Positions 1 through 9,139 of a stretch of 64,000 nucleotides of DNA are shown here, in pieces. The stretch covers positions 4,216,001-4,280,000 of the forward strand of contig NC_014963.1 in the NCBI RefSeq assembly GCF_000179915.2, written 5' to 3'. The notes beneath the pieces were generated by a model, which had not been told where the DNA came from, searched no databases, and saw only the letters and a program-made list of their open reading frames with translations. Numbering within the stretch: the first letter of the stretch is position 1; each line of letters starts with the position of its first letter. A program made the translations under genes and the position numbers. Source of the DNA: Terriglobus saanensis SP1PR4 (GTDB lineage: Bacteria; Acidobacteriota; Terriglobia; Terriglobales; Acidobacteriaceae).

Positions 1-2
1 TT

Positions 3-2675
3 TTGGAAGAAGTCCTGAATGCCATGCGCTTCTGGATGGATATGGGCGTCGACGGCCTGCGTCTGGATGCAATTCCCTATCTTGTGGAACGCGATGGAAC
101 GAGTTGCGAAAACGTTCCGGAGACGCACGTCATCATCAAGAAGATCCGCGCGGCCATCGATGCGGAGTATGACAACCGCCTGATCCTGGCTGAGGCCAAC
201 ATGTGGCCCGCCGATGTGCGCCCCTACTTTGGCGATGGCGACGAGTGCCAGATGGCCTTCCATTTTCCGTTGATGCCACGTATCTACATGGCGCTGCGAC
301 AGGAAGACCGCCTTCCGATTACCGAAATCATGGCCCAGACACCGGCGATTCCGGATTCGTGCCAATGGGGACTTTTCCTACGCAACCACGATGAACTGAC
401 GCTGGAGATGGTGACGGACGACGAGCGCGACTATATGTACCTCGCCTACTCGGGCGATCCGCGCATGCGCATCAACGTGGGCATTCGCCGCAGGCTCGCA
501 CCGTTGCTGGACAACAATCGCCGCCGCATTGAGTTGCTGAACTCGCTTCTGTTTTCCTTCCCGGGAACGCCGATCCTTTACTACGGCGATGAGATTGGGA
601 TGGGCGACAACATCTATCTTGGCGACCGCAACGGCGTACGTACGCCGATGCAGTGGAACAGCGATCGCAATGCGGGCTTCTCCCGTGCTGTGCCTGCGGC
701 CCTGTATTCGCCGGTGATCATGGACCCGATCTGGGGCTACCAGGCGATCAACGTGGAAGCGCAGGAGCAGGACACCTCTTCCCTTCTGCACTGGACGCGC
801 AACATGATTGCGCTACGGAAACTCTTCCAGGTCTTTGGCAGAGGGACGCAGGAGTTCCTCAAGCCGGAGAATCGCAAAGTGCTCGCCTATGTGCGCGAGT
901 ACAACGGCGAGCGCGTCGTCTGCGTAGCGAACCTCTCGCGTTTTGCGCAGCCTGTGACATTGGATCTCTCGCGCTGGGAGGGCATGGTGCCGGTAGAGAT
1001 GCTGGGCTATGTCCCTTTTCCGCCGATCGACAAGTCAGCTTACGCCATCACACTTGGGCCCTACGCGTTCCTATGGCTGGAGTTGCAAGACGCGCCGAAG
1101 GCTGCGGAGACCTTGCCGAGCGCACCGCCTGAGGTCGTCATTCCCGCGAGCGATATCGTGGGCGTGTTGAGCGGACCGGGCCTTGAACTCCTGCAGGAAG
1201 CCATTCTGCCGAAGTACATGGCGCGGCAACGGTGGTTCGGCGCGAAGACGCGCACGATCCAGAGCACGACCGTCGCTGACTGGGTTCTTTTGCCAGTAGA
1301 AGATGCGGCCATTCTGCTTGTGGACGTTTGCTATGTGGAAGGCCCAAGCGAACGGTACACCCTGCCGGTAGCGGTGCGTTTTGACGACACAGTCGTAGAC
1401 GATCGCTTCGTCCTGACGAAGGTGCGTGGTGGCAGTGATGCGGGCTCCGTGGCTCCTTCTGTAGCAGGCGCGAGTCTGCATGAAGGTGTCCTGGTGGACG
1501 CGCTCTCGATTCAAGCCGTCCGCGATGCCGTGCTCGCTCTGATCGAAAAGAACGAGACGCTAACGACGCAGCACGGTACTCTGCAGGGCCTTCGTGGCAC
1601 AGCGGTGAAAGCAGCGGACGGCCTGGTCTCGCGTTTGACCTCTGCCGAGCAGAGCAACACCTCGGTGCTCTATGGCGATCAGCTCATTCTGAAGATGTTC
1701 CGCAGAATCGAAGAGGGCGTGAATCCGGATGTGGAGCTTGGACGCTTCCTGACCGAAGAGACCGGGTTTGCCTACACCGCCGCGTTTGCAGGAGAGATCG
1801 CTTACACGGTTCCGGGCGTAGAAGATGCACCGGAGAAACGCTACACGCTGGGACTTCTGCAGGCCCAGGTGAAGAACGTGGGCGATGGGTGGGAGTGGAC
1901 GCAGGCGGAACTTGCCCGCATCGGCACGGTCAGCCAGCCGGGCATAAAGGAGTTCGCTTCGTATATCGCTGCGGCACGCGTTCTGGCAGAGCGTACGGCG
2001 GAGATGCATCGCGCCTTTGCTGGGGGCGCCAGTGCGGAGATCGCGCCGGAACAACCTACCTCGGCCAAGCTGGCTGCGGACGCGGCGCGTCTGCGGGCGC
2101 AGGTCAAGCGTACGCTTTCGACGCTGAAGCATAAGTTCGTCGATCTTCCGGAAGACCTGGAAGAGATCGCGGCGAGTCTGCTTTCGAAGCGATCTGCAAT
2201 GGACGAAGTCGTGCAGCGGCTGGAGAAGCTGCCTGCAACCGAGGCAGGACTTTGGACGAGGATTCACGGGGACTATCACCTGGGGCAGATTCTGCGCACA
2301 GAAAAAGATTTCGCCCTTCTGGACTTTGAAGGCGAACCGGCGAAGTCGCTGGTGGAGCGCCGAAAGCGGCAGTCTCCCCTGCGCGATGTCGCGGGCATGC
2401 TGCGGTCGTTCAGCTACGCTGGTGCGGCCTATGCGCATGAGCACGGCGAGACGTCAGGATGGGTTTCACTGTGGGAAGCAGAAGTGTCCAAGGAGTTTTT
2501 GAGTGCGTACGAAGCTGCCTCCGGCGGGCGATTGAGTGCGTCACGGCGCGTCATGCTGCAGGCGTACCTTCTGGAAAAAGCGATGTACGAGTTGCAGTAC
2601 GAGTTGGATAGCCGCCCGACGTGGGCGCACATCCCGCTCAGAGGTATCTTGAGACTGTTAGGGATTGCTGGTTAG
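3..2675 (+). CDS. treS: Trehalose synthase / maltokinase fusion (5'-truncated)
   Basis: The gene runs in from the left edge; 890 residues are visible. Visible residues 1-360 are the C-terminal half of a GH13 trehalose synthase: GLRLDAIPYL carries the nucleophile (D22), LAEANMW the acid/base Glu, RNHDEL the third acidic site. After a linker, residues about 400-885 are a maltokinase (Pep2/Mak) with the kinase-like HGDYHLGQ (H755-D757) and LLDFEGEP (D774). In this family TreS interconverts maltose and trehalose, and the kinase makes maltose-1-phosphate, which GlgE uses to build alpha-glucan. It is followed after 32 bp by a GT81-like gene and an MscS-like membrane gene, which suggests a compatible-solute or osmotic role. 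The true start is outside the window. Confidence 0.93.
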   Translation: MEEVLNAMRFWMDMGVDGLRLDAIPYLVERDGTSCENVPETHVIIKKIRAAIDAEYDNRLILAEANMWPADVRPYFGDGDECQMAFHFPLMPRIYMALRQEDRLPITEIMAQTPAIPDSCQWGLFLRNHDELTLEMVTDDERDYMYLAYSGDPRMRINVGIRRRLAPLLDNNRRRIELLNSLLFSFPGTPILYYGDEIGMGDNIYLGDRNGVRTPMQWNSDRNAGFSRAVPAALYSPVIMDPIWGYQAINVEAQEQDTSSLLHWTRNMIALRKLFQVFGRGTQEFLKPENRKVLAYVREYNGERVVCVANLSRFAQPVTLDLSRWEGMVPVEMLGYVPFPPIDKSAYAITLGPYAFLWLELQDAPKAAETLPSAPPEVVIPASDIVGVLSGPGLELLQEAILPKYMARQRWFGAKTRTIQSTTVADWVLLPVEDAAILLVDVCYVEGPSERYTLPVAVRFDDTVVDDRFVLTKVRGGSDAGSVAPSVAGASLHEGVLVDALSIQAVRDAVLALIEKNETLTTQHGTLQGLRGTAVKAADGLVSRLTSAEQSNTSVLYGDQLILKMFRRIEEGVNPDVELGRFLTEETGFAYTAAFAGEIAYTVPGVEDAPEKRYTLGLLQAQVKNVGDGWEWTQAELARIGTVSQPGIKEFASYIAAARVLAERTAEMHRAFAGGASAEIAPEQPTSAKLAADAARLRAQVKRTLSTLKHKFVDLPEDLEEIAASLLSKRSAMDEVVQRLEKLPATEAGLWTRIHGDYHLGQILRTEKDFALLDFEGEPAKSLVERRKRQSPLRDVAGMLRSFSYAGAAYAHEHGETSGWVSLWEAEVSKEFLSAYEAASGGRLSASRRVMLQAYLLEKAMYELQYELDSRPTWAHIPLRGILRLLGIAG

Positions 2676-2707
2676 GCTGAAGCAGAGACGGGGCGAACGG
2701 GCATACG

Positions 2708-4006
2708 ATGGCAAGCGTGGACATGATAGCGGAAACGACTCGCGAAGCAGCGAGTGATGAAACAGCGAGGGCAGAGGCCACGCCGCCGCTCCGCATACTG
2801 GTGTGCCTGAGTGCTTCGGCAGCGGAACCGGACGCCGATCACGGAAGGCAGACCGTTGCGGGGCTGATGGAAGATGTGGCCGCGCGGCTGCGATCGGACA
2901 GGCCAAACTCGCAATTGATGGTGGCTTTTCCAACCTATGACGCCGAGGGTACAGAGGCGCCGGAGACCCATGGATACAAGACGGTAGCCTACGCCGCCGC
3001 GGGGGAATCCAGCACGATCTGGATGCATAGCGCGGAAGATTTTCGCCGTGCCGCAACCCTGATGAAACAGAACGATTGCACCTGCTGCGTTCTGCTGGGC
3101 GCAGAGGCGCAATCGATTGTGCCGGACACCATCTCCGCCATGATTCACATGGTGATCGAGTCGGGATGCGATCTGGCGGTGCCGCGCTATCTCGTCGATC
3201 CCGATGAAGGCATCTTCAACTCCGCGATGCTCTACCCGCTCTCTCGCTCGCTCTTTGGCTCCGAGGTACGGACACCGCTGGCACTGGATATTGCGATGTC
3301 CTCGCGCATGGTCGAACGGATGGCCGCCGCAACCGTGCGTATCCCCGTGGGATCGCAAGCGAGTTCCATCCTGTGGCCTGTGGCGGAAGCCGCCGTAGCG
3401 GGCTATAGCATGGGCGAGGTCATCGCCGGACGCCGCGAAGAACCTGTTTCTCCCGATATGGATTTGAAAGCCGCGCTCGCACTGGTGGCAGGATCGCTCT
3501 TCTCCGATATCGAAACGAAGGCTGCGTACTGGCAGCGGAATCGGCCAGCGCCGTTGCAGATGTGCGCTGGAGAGGATGTGCGCAACCCAGGCGATACTCT
3601 TGCAGAGTTTTCGATGGATGCGCATGATGCGGATCCGCTGGTCGACAGCTTTCGCCTGGCCTACGGCAACCTGCACGAGATCTGGTCGCTGGTGCTTCCT
3701 CCCAATTCGCTTTTAGGTCTCAAGAAGCTATCGATCATGCCGATGGAGAACTTCCGTATGGCAGACGCGCTCTGGGTGCGGATTGTGTATGACTTTGCCC
3801 TGGCGCACCGTTTGCGCACGCTCAATCGCGGCCATCTGCTGGGCGCGCTAACACCGCTCTACCTGGCCTGGGTGGCTTCGTATATCTTGCAGTGCAGAAA
3901 CGCCGAAGACGCGAAGCGTTGCATGGATGCCCTGGCAGCCGCATTTGAAGCGGACAAACCGTACCTGGTCTCCCGATGGCGATGGCCGGACCGCTTCAAT
4001 CCATAG
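2708..4006 (+). CDS. GT81-like glycosyltransferase homologue, donor motif degenerate
   Basis: 432 residues. The stretch at about residues 160-205 (DLAVPRYLVDPDEG, then FNSAMLYPLSRSLFG and a following DIAMSSRM) has the arrangement of the GT81 glucosyl/mannosyl-phosphoglycerate synthase group, where that region reads roughly ITNSIxYPLTRALYG followed by a GGDFG block. VAFPTYD at about residue 77 corresponds to the usual V-G-I-P-S-Y-N opening. The Asp-x-Asp nucleotide-sugar site expected near residue 135 is instead VLLGAEAQ, and the GGDFG block is also altered. The fold assignment is moderately supported, but activity is doubtful. It starts 32 bp after treS and precedes the MscS-like gene, so a role with osmolytes or glucan is an inference from position. 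ATG at 2708 is the first good start. Confidence 0.5.
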   Translation: MASVDMIAETTREAASDETARAEATPPLRILVCLSASAAEPDADHGRQTVAGLMEDVAARLRSDRPNSQLMVAFPTYDAEGTEAPETHGYKTVAYAAAGESSTIWMHSAEDFRRAATLMKQNDCTCCVLLGAEAQSIVPDTISAMIHMVIESGCDLAVPRYLVDPDEGIFNSAMLYPLSRSLFGSEVRTPLALDIAMSSRMVERMAAATVRIPVGSQASSILWPVAEAAVAGYSMGEVIAGRREEPVSPDMDLKAALALVAGSLFSDIETKAAYWQRNRPAPLQMCAGEDVRNPGDTLAEFSMDAHDADPLVDSFRLAYGNLHEIWSLVLPPNSLLGLKKLSIMPMENFRMADALWVRIVYDFALAHRLRTLNRGHLLGALTPLYLAWVASYILQCRNAEDAKRCMDALAAAFEADKPYLVSRWRWPDRFNP

Positions 4007-4065
4007 CGATTGCAACGTCTCCGATAGTTTTCTACCAACGAGTTTTGCAGTGAGAGGAAGCGACG

Positions 4066-4812
4066 ATGTTTTCACAGATACGGATTGCTCTAACAGGATC
4101 TCTTGAGCGCGTGCTGACGAAGCTGGCCACGTTTCTGCCAGGCGTGATGGCGCTTCTGCTGGCCGTCATTTTGCTGACGCTGGTGGGTGCAGGGCTGGCA
4201 TGGATTGTGAAGCGGCTGTTGACCCGCCTGCGGTTTGACGAGCGCGTTGGTCGCGAGAACTCGGCGGGCGTCTCCGACTGGTCGCCGGGACACAGTCCGA
4301 CACTGCTGGCGACGCGCGTTGTCTTCTGGGCATGCGTCACGCTGGGCGTTGCCGTGGGTATCTCGGCCTTCGACGCAGCGTATGACGGTAAAGCGGACAT
4401 TTCTGCGTTTCTGCTGCCGTACATCGCGCACTCCATCGGTTCGATCGTGCTTCTGCTTGCGGGCACCGTGGTGGCGCGGTTCCTGGCGCGCAGCGTTCTG
4501 ATCGGCGCGGTGAATGCCAAGCTGCAATACGCACGCGGTCTTTCCGTCGGCGTGAAGTGGCTGGTGCTGGTGTTTACGGGAGCGATGGTGCTGAACAATC
4601 TGCGGATCGGCGGCATGGTCGTCGACCTCGCCTTCGGCATTCTCTTCGGCGGCATTGTGCTCACGATGGCACTTGCCGTCGGTCTGGGATCGCGAGACAT
4701 TGTGGCGCGTTCGCTGGACCGCACCGTCTCCGATCTGACGCCGGGAAGCGCGGAGCGCACGGTGGCCGCACGCAATCCCGAAGAGAAGCCGCGCGTGTTG
4801 CGTCACTTCTAG
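4066..4812 (+). CDS. MscS-type transmembrane-helix protein (no channel beta domain)
   Basis: 248 residues, with about five hydrophobic segments: residues 25-50, 82-104, 117-142, 160-178 and 185-210. The pattern is the 'conserved TM helix' repeat found at the N-terminus of some mechanosensitive channels, including the closing ALAVGLGSRDIVARSL segment. The soluble beta domain that normally follows the pore helix in MscS is absent, because the protein ends about 30 residues later. It would sit in the inner membrane. ATG at 4066 has a GAGGAAG ribosome site just upstream. Its position behind treS and the GT81-like gene fits an osmotic-response group. Channel function is inferred and not shown by the sequence. 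Confidence 0.65.
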   Translation: MFSQIRIALTGSLERVLTKLATFLPGVMALLLAVILLTLVGAGLAWIVKRLLTRLRFDERVGRENSAGVSDWSPGHSPTLLATRVVFWACVTLGVAVGISAFDAAYDGKADISAFLLPYIAHSIGSIVLLLAGTVVARFLARSVLIGAVNAKLQYARGLSVGVKWLVLVFTGAMVLNNLRIGGMVVDLAFGILFGGIVLTMALAVGLGSRDIVARSLDRTVSDLTPGSAERTVAARNPEEKPRVLRHF

Positions 4813-4828
4813 CCGTTAGAATGAGCAA

Positions 4829-5083
4829 ATGCAACAGCAGGAGATCTACGAACAACTTACGCCGCTCTTCCGCGATCTATTTGACGACGAGACGCTTGTG
4901 CTGCGGCCTGACCTGGCCGCGGCCGATGTGCCGGAGTGGGATTCGTTCAACCACATCAATCTGATTGTGGCCGTGGAGCAGAAGTTCGGCATCAAGTTTC
5001 AGACGGCGGAACTGGAGTCGATGTTGAATGTCGCCCACCTTGTCTCGCTGATCGAAAAGAAGTTGGTTGCCGCCGGACGCTGA
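4829..5083 (+). CDS. Stand-alone acyl carrier protein
   Basis: 84 residues with the four-helix carrier-protein pattern. The serine in EWDSFNHINL (about residue 39) is the phosphopantetheine attachment site. The sequence differs from the housekeeping fatty-acid ACP (which has the D-S-L-D motif) and is closer to the small ACPs that accompany FkbH-like or O-antigen/EPS genes, as in IVAVEQKFGIKF. No synthase or ligase sits next to it. An FkbH-like gene that would need such a carrier lies at 36.5-38.3 kb, so a link between the two is plausible but inferred. It starts 16 bp after the MscS-like gene and may share its transcript. Confidence 0.85.
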   Translation: MQQQEIYEQLTPLFRDLFDDETLVLRPDLAAADVPEWDSFNHINLIVAVEQKFGIKFQTAELESMLNVAHLVSLIEKKLVAAGR

Positions 5084-5110
5084 CCCGTACTTGAACCCAT
5101 GCGGGTTTTG

Positions 5111-5664
5111 CTATGCCTTCTCTACACTCAAAATAGCCAGAGCTTCTTCCACCGTATGGGCGACGAGCAGGGTTTCGCGCGAACGTTGCTTGAGGACGCC
5201 CTGCGCGACGCAGTAATCGAGGAACGTGAGCAGACTGTCGTAGAAGCCGGAGAGGTTCAGCAGGCAGATCGGCTTTTCATGCAGACGCAGACTCTGCCAC
5301 GCGAGGACCTCGAAGAGCTCCTCCAGCGTACCGTAGCCTCCGGGAAGAATGAGGAACGCATCGGAGAGCTCGCCCATCAGGGCCTTGCGCGTATGCATCG
5401 GTCCACAACGTGCAGTTCCGTGCAGCCATTGTGCGCCACTTCGAGATCGACGAGCACATGCGGTATGACGCCGCGCACTCTGCCGCCACCGGCGAGCACC
5501 GCATCGGCGACGGTGCCCATCAGGCCAACCTTGCTGCCGCCATAGACGAGTTCAATCTCGCGAGATGCCAGGACAGAGCCAAGCTCAAAAGCGGCCTGCG
5601 TCCACAACGGATCGTGACCGCTTGCCGAAGCGCAGAAGACACAGAGAGCGCGAAGGGAAGACAT
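5111..5664 (-). pseudogene. LOG-family nucleoside-monophosphate phosphoribohydrolase, frameshifted
   Basis: Two overlapping reading frames together make one LOG protein (the 'TIGR00730 Rossmann fold' family, which cleaves nucleoside 5'-monophosphates). The N-terminal half starts at ATG 5664 (MSSLRALCVFCAS) and holds GGSKVGLMG; it falls out of frame after ELHVVD near 5398. The C-terminal half (frame 5111-5398) resumes with MHTRKALM and contains the intact PGGYGTLEE motif. In homologues the join reads like VVD-(S/T)-MHxRKALM, so loss of a single base between GAC and CGATG explains the break. It is either a genuine recent pseudogene or a sequencing/assembly error. Every other part of the gene looks conserved, which favours a recent event or an error. 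Confidence 0.8.
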
Positions 5665-5755
5665 ACATTCAGTATGCAAGAGAAAAGGCTCTGCATTCGC
5701 CGGGGGTCACAAAAGCGAATGCAGAGCGGTGAGTGGCAAGTGCGATGAAACAGGC

Positions 5756-6085
5756 CTAGCTGATGGTGCAGATAGCGCCGTTCAGAGACTCGCCTACCTG
5801 GAAGATGGTTTCGCCGTCCTTGTGCTTGCCCTGTTCGCCCACGGAGATTACGGCGGTGCCTGCAGGCGTGCTGAGCTTCGTGCTCTCGTTCGGCTGCAGG
5901 ACGATGGTCTGCTCCCCAACGTGGACTGTGCGTGTTTCGGTCGATCCGTTCTTCAGGGTGATCTTCACCATCTTCTGATGGGCAACCTTGTCGCTTGAGA
6001 CGAGAAGAAGCGGAGCAGCGTTGCTGACGATGGGCATAGAGACGAGGGCGACAAGAGCGAGGCGAGCTGCGATGTGACGAATCAT
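5756..6085 (-). CDS. Small secreted protein, unknown function
   Basis: 109 residues from ATG 6085, which has GGAG 8 bp upstream; this start is preferred to the ATG 36 bp further upstream because it begins directly with a signal peptide (MIRHIAARLALVALVSMP...SNA). The mature part is a small beta-rich domain (KMVKITLKNGST, HVGEQTIVL). It ends with a single Cys four residues from the C-terminus. I do not recognise a specific family. It is convergent with nothing and lies between the broken LOG gene and the helicase gene, which is on the other strand. It is probably periplasmic. Confidence 0.6.
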   Translation of the reverse strand: MIRHIAARLALVALVSMPIVSNAAPLLLVSSDKVAHQKMVKITLKNGSTETRTVHVGEQTIVLQPNESTKLSTPAGTAVISVGEQGKHKDGETIFQVGESLNGAICTIS

Positions 6086-6207
6086 GATGTTCTCCAAGTG
6101 TTGTTGTTGCGACGGAGTCACACTTGCCTAAGTTCAGGTGGGCTTCGTCACGCAAACACAGTTACGGTAGAGACTCCTGAGCGGTTCCATTTATTTCAAA
6201 AAGATTT

Positions 6208-6223
6208 GTGAATTATTTTTCAC
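6208..6223. promoter_or_regulatory. Inverted repeat in AT-rich region upstream of pcrA
   Basis: gtgaa-N6-ttcac is a perfect 5-bp inverted repeat within an unusually AT-rich tract (about 6180-6260) between the divergent small secreted gene and the helicase gene. It could be an operator or simply part of the promoter region. No regulator can be named from the sequence. Confidence 0.3.
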
Positions 6224-6315
6224 GATTTTTTGTGGTCTTTTTTGCTAACCAAAGAGACGTTTCGCTGTCGCGTTGGTACAGCGGTAAACTAGAGAAGAAA
6301 CGAGGGGCGTGGGAC

Positions 6316-9099
6316 GTGCAACATCTTCTGGACCAAATGAATCCGCAGCAGCGCGAAGGCGTGTTACAGGTCGATGGACCTGTACTTCTTCTTGCCGGCG
6401 CAGGCTCGGGAAAGACACGCGTCATTACGCACCGCATTGCTTACCTTATTCAGGAGCGCGGCGTCGCGGCGGACTCCATCCTCGCAGTGACCTTTACGAA
6501 TAAGGCAGCGAAGGAGATGGGCGAGCGGGTGGATAAGCTCATCGGCCATACCTCGCTGGCGAAGCCGTTGATTGCGACGTTTCATTCTCTGTGTGTGCGG
6601 ATTCTGCGCCGCGATATCGAAGCCATGCGTGTCAACGGCATCGGCCTGACGAAGAGTTTCGCGATCTATGACGAGAACGATCAGCAGGCCGTTGTGAAGC
6701 AGGCGCTGAAGCGCCTCGGCATCGACGACAAGCAGTTGAAGCCGCGCGTGGCGCTGGGCCGCATCAGCTGGGCAAAGAATCACATGATCGATCCGCAGGA
6801 GTATTTTCTTGCGTCGGCGAACCCGCTGGAAGAGAAGATCGCGCACATCTTCGAGAGCTACAAGAAAGAGCTCTTCAAGAACAACGCGCTGGACTTCGAC
6901 GATCTTCTGTTGGAAGCCGTGCGTTTGCTGAAGTCTTCCAGCGAAGTGCGTGAGCGCTACAACCGTCGCTATCAATATCTTTTGATCGATGAGTACCAGG
7001 ATACGAACCGTCCGCAGTATGAGCTGATGAAGCTGCTCGCGGGCACTCGCGGCAACGTGTGCGTTGTGGGTGATGAAGACCAGAGCATCTACAGTTGGCG
7101 CGGCGCGGATATCAAAAACATTCTTGAGTTCGAAAAAGATTTTCCTGAGACGAAGGTGATTCGTCTCGAACAGAACTATCGCTCCACGCAGAACATTCTG
7201 GAAGCCGCCGGTGCGGTGGTGAAGAACAACGTGCAGCGCAAGGGTAAGGAGCTGTTCACGACACGCGAAGGCGGGTCGATGATCGGTTACTACGAAGCCC
7301 CTGACGGCGAGAACGAAGCGCTCTTTATCGCAGATCGTATTCAGACATACCTGCGCGAGGCTGGACAAAAAGAAGATGCGCCGCGATGCGCTGTGCTCTA
7401 TCGAACCAACTCGCAGTCGCGACTCGTGGAAGAAGCCCTGCGTCGTTATCAGATCCAGTACCACATGGTCGGCGGCTTCTCGTTCTATGAACGCGCCGAG
7501 GTCAAGGACCTTCTCAGCTATCTGAAGCTCGTGCAGAATCCGCGCGATTCGATTGCGTTGGGACGCGTTGTAAACTCACCCGCACGCGGCATCGGCAAGA
7601 CCACGATGGAGACGCTGGAGCGCATGGCGTTGTCCACCGGTCTGAGTACGTGGGACGCGATCGAACGCGCGATCCAGGAACAACTGTTGCCTGCACGTGC
7701 GCTCACAGCTCTTGCTGGGTTTCGACGTTTGATTCTCGATGCGCGCGCGATGCTGGGAAGCGAGTTTGCCGAGACACTGGCCGCGGATGCAGCGGGCGAA
7801 GAAGCTGTGGACGAAAGCGTTGAGTTCGTCGGACAAGAAGAAAACGCTTCTACCGAAGACGAGAACGTCGATACATCCTTCGACACGAGTTTTAATTTTG
7901 GATTTGATTTTGGACCGAGCGAAGAGATCTCCACGATTGCAGCGGAAAACTCCGTTGGCTCCGATTCCGATGTCGACACCAGCTTCGATGCGGCGGCCTT
8001 CAACCCCTTCGCGGCTTCGACGCAGAAGCACGAGACGCGCGTCTCCGAGATCAAGGCAGACGTCGTCGCCAAGGTCGAAACCTCCACGCGCGTGGACGGT
8101 TTCCGCGCGCCGGGCGATCCTGCGACGCTGCCGGAGCTCATCAAGTTTCTCAACGACCGTTCGGGATACATCAAGACGCTTGAGACTGAGGGAACGCCCG
8201 AGGCCTTCAGCAGAATTGAAAATCTGAAGGAACTCGCCAACGCCGCGCAGGATGCGCAGGAGCGCGGCGAGACGCTTGCGACCTTCCTCGATCACGCCGC
8301 TCTGGTGAGTGATGTAGACCAGTACAACGCCGACGCCCGCGTGACGATGATGACGCTGCATGCGGCCAAGGGTCTGGAGTTCCCGCTGGTCTTTCTCTGC
8401 GGCATGGAAGAGGGGCTCTTTCCCCACTCACGGACCTTGCAGGACCCGTCAGGGCTCGAAGAAGAGCGTCGGCTCTGCTACGTGGGCATGACGCGGGCGA
8501 TGGACACCCTCATCCTGACGCGGGCGCGCTACCGCCGCCGATACGGCTCCGACATGCCGGAGGCGAGCATCGCTTCGCGCTTCCTGGAAGAAGTCCCCTC
8601 GCGCCTGGTCGAAGACCTCGGCAGTCCTTCGGATACCCGCAGCGCGTGGAACTCCGGTCGCGAATACGGCTACGGCGGCGGCAACAAAAAGTGGGGTTCG
8701 CGCCGTGGCAACGACGATGGGTACGGCAGCGAAAAGCACTATAACTACGAGGACGAGGACCAGAGCGCCATAGGGCCAAGCTCTTCCAGCGCTGCAAAAC
8801 CGAAGTCAGGCCTGCAGTTCGGAATTAAAGCAAATACGGGCGCGGAAGGCTCCATCGACAACATTGCCAGCTTCTTCGGCGCGCGTGGACAGAAGATTGA
8901 CCGCCCCAAACTGGAGGTTCCTGACCAGAAGAGCGCAACCGGAATTCGCAACGGCTCCCGCGTCCGACACCCCAAATACGGGGAAGGAACGGTGTTTCGG
9001 CGTGAAGGGGATGGGGACGATGCCAAGATTACAGTACAATTTGCACAGCACGGCGTGAAGAAGCTGGTGGAGAAGTTCGCCCAGTTGGAGCGCCTGTAA
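6316..9099 (+). CDS. pcrA: UvrD/PcrA-type superfamily 1 DNA helicase
   Basis: 927 residues from GTG 6316, chosen because GAGGGG lies just upstream and the conserved N-terminus (LLDQMNPQQREGV) starts there; an ATG at 6208 would add 36 unrelated residues. Walker A is AGAGSGKT (residues 27-34). The DEYQDTNRPQYE Walker B block, GDEDQSIYSWRGA, LEQNYRST and MTLHAAKGLEF follow in family order. It unwinds DNA in excision repair and in replication-transcription conflicts. The C-terminus (VRHPKYGEGTV...) is the Tudor-like tail of PcrA. It has an unusual insert of about 110 residues (489-595), acidic and low-complexity, with VDTSFD repeated, before the LPELIKFL segment of the 2B region. Confidence 0.93.
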   Translation: MQHLLDQMNPQQREGVLQVDGPVLLLAGAGSGKTRVITHRIAYLIQERGVAADSILAVTFTNKAAKEMGERVDKLIGHTSLAKPLIATFHSLCVRILRRDIEAMRVNGIGLTKSFAIYDENDQQAVVKQALKRLGIDDKQLKPRVALGRISWAKNHMIDPQEYFLASANPLEEKIAHIFESYKKELFKNNALDFDDLLLEAVRLLKSSSEVRERYNRRYQYLLIDEYQDTNRPQYELMKLLAGTRGNVCVVGDEDQSIYSWRGADIKNILEFEKDFPETKVIRLEQNYRSTQNILEAAGAVVKNNVQRKGKELFTTREGGSMIGYYEAPDGENEALFIADRIQTYLREAGQKEDAPRCAVLYRTNSQSRLVEEALRRYQIQYHMVGGFSFYERAEVKDLLSYLKLVQNPRDSIALGRVVNSPARGIGKTTMETLERMALSTGLSTWDAIERAIQEQLLPARALTALAGFRRLILDARAMLGSEFAETLAADAAGEEAVDESVEFVGQEENASTEDENVDTSFDTSFNFGFDFGPSEEISTIAAENSVGSDSDVDTSFDAAAFNPFAASTQKHETRVSEIKADVVAKVETSTRVDGFRAPGDPATLPELIKFLNDRSGYIKTLETEGTPEAFSRIENLKELANAAQDAQERGETLATFLDHAALVSDVDQYNADARVTMMTLHAAKGLEFPLVFLCGMEEGLFPHSRTLQDPSGLEEERRLCYVGMTRAMDTLILTRARYRRRYGSDMPEASIASRFLEEVPSRLVEDLGSPSDTRSAWNSGREYGYGGGNKKWGSRRGNDDGYGSEKHYNYEDEDQSAIGPSSSSAAKPKSGLQFGIKANTGAEGSIDNIASFFGARGQKIDRPKLEVPDQKSATGIRNGSRVRHPKYGEGTVFRREGDGDDAKITVQFAQHGVKKLVEKFAQLERL

Positions 9100-9139
9100 A
9101 AGTTTCGAAATCGACGAGAGAGAAGAGTTTCCTACCAAC

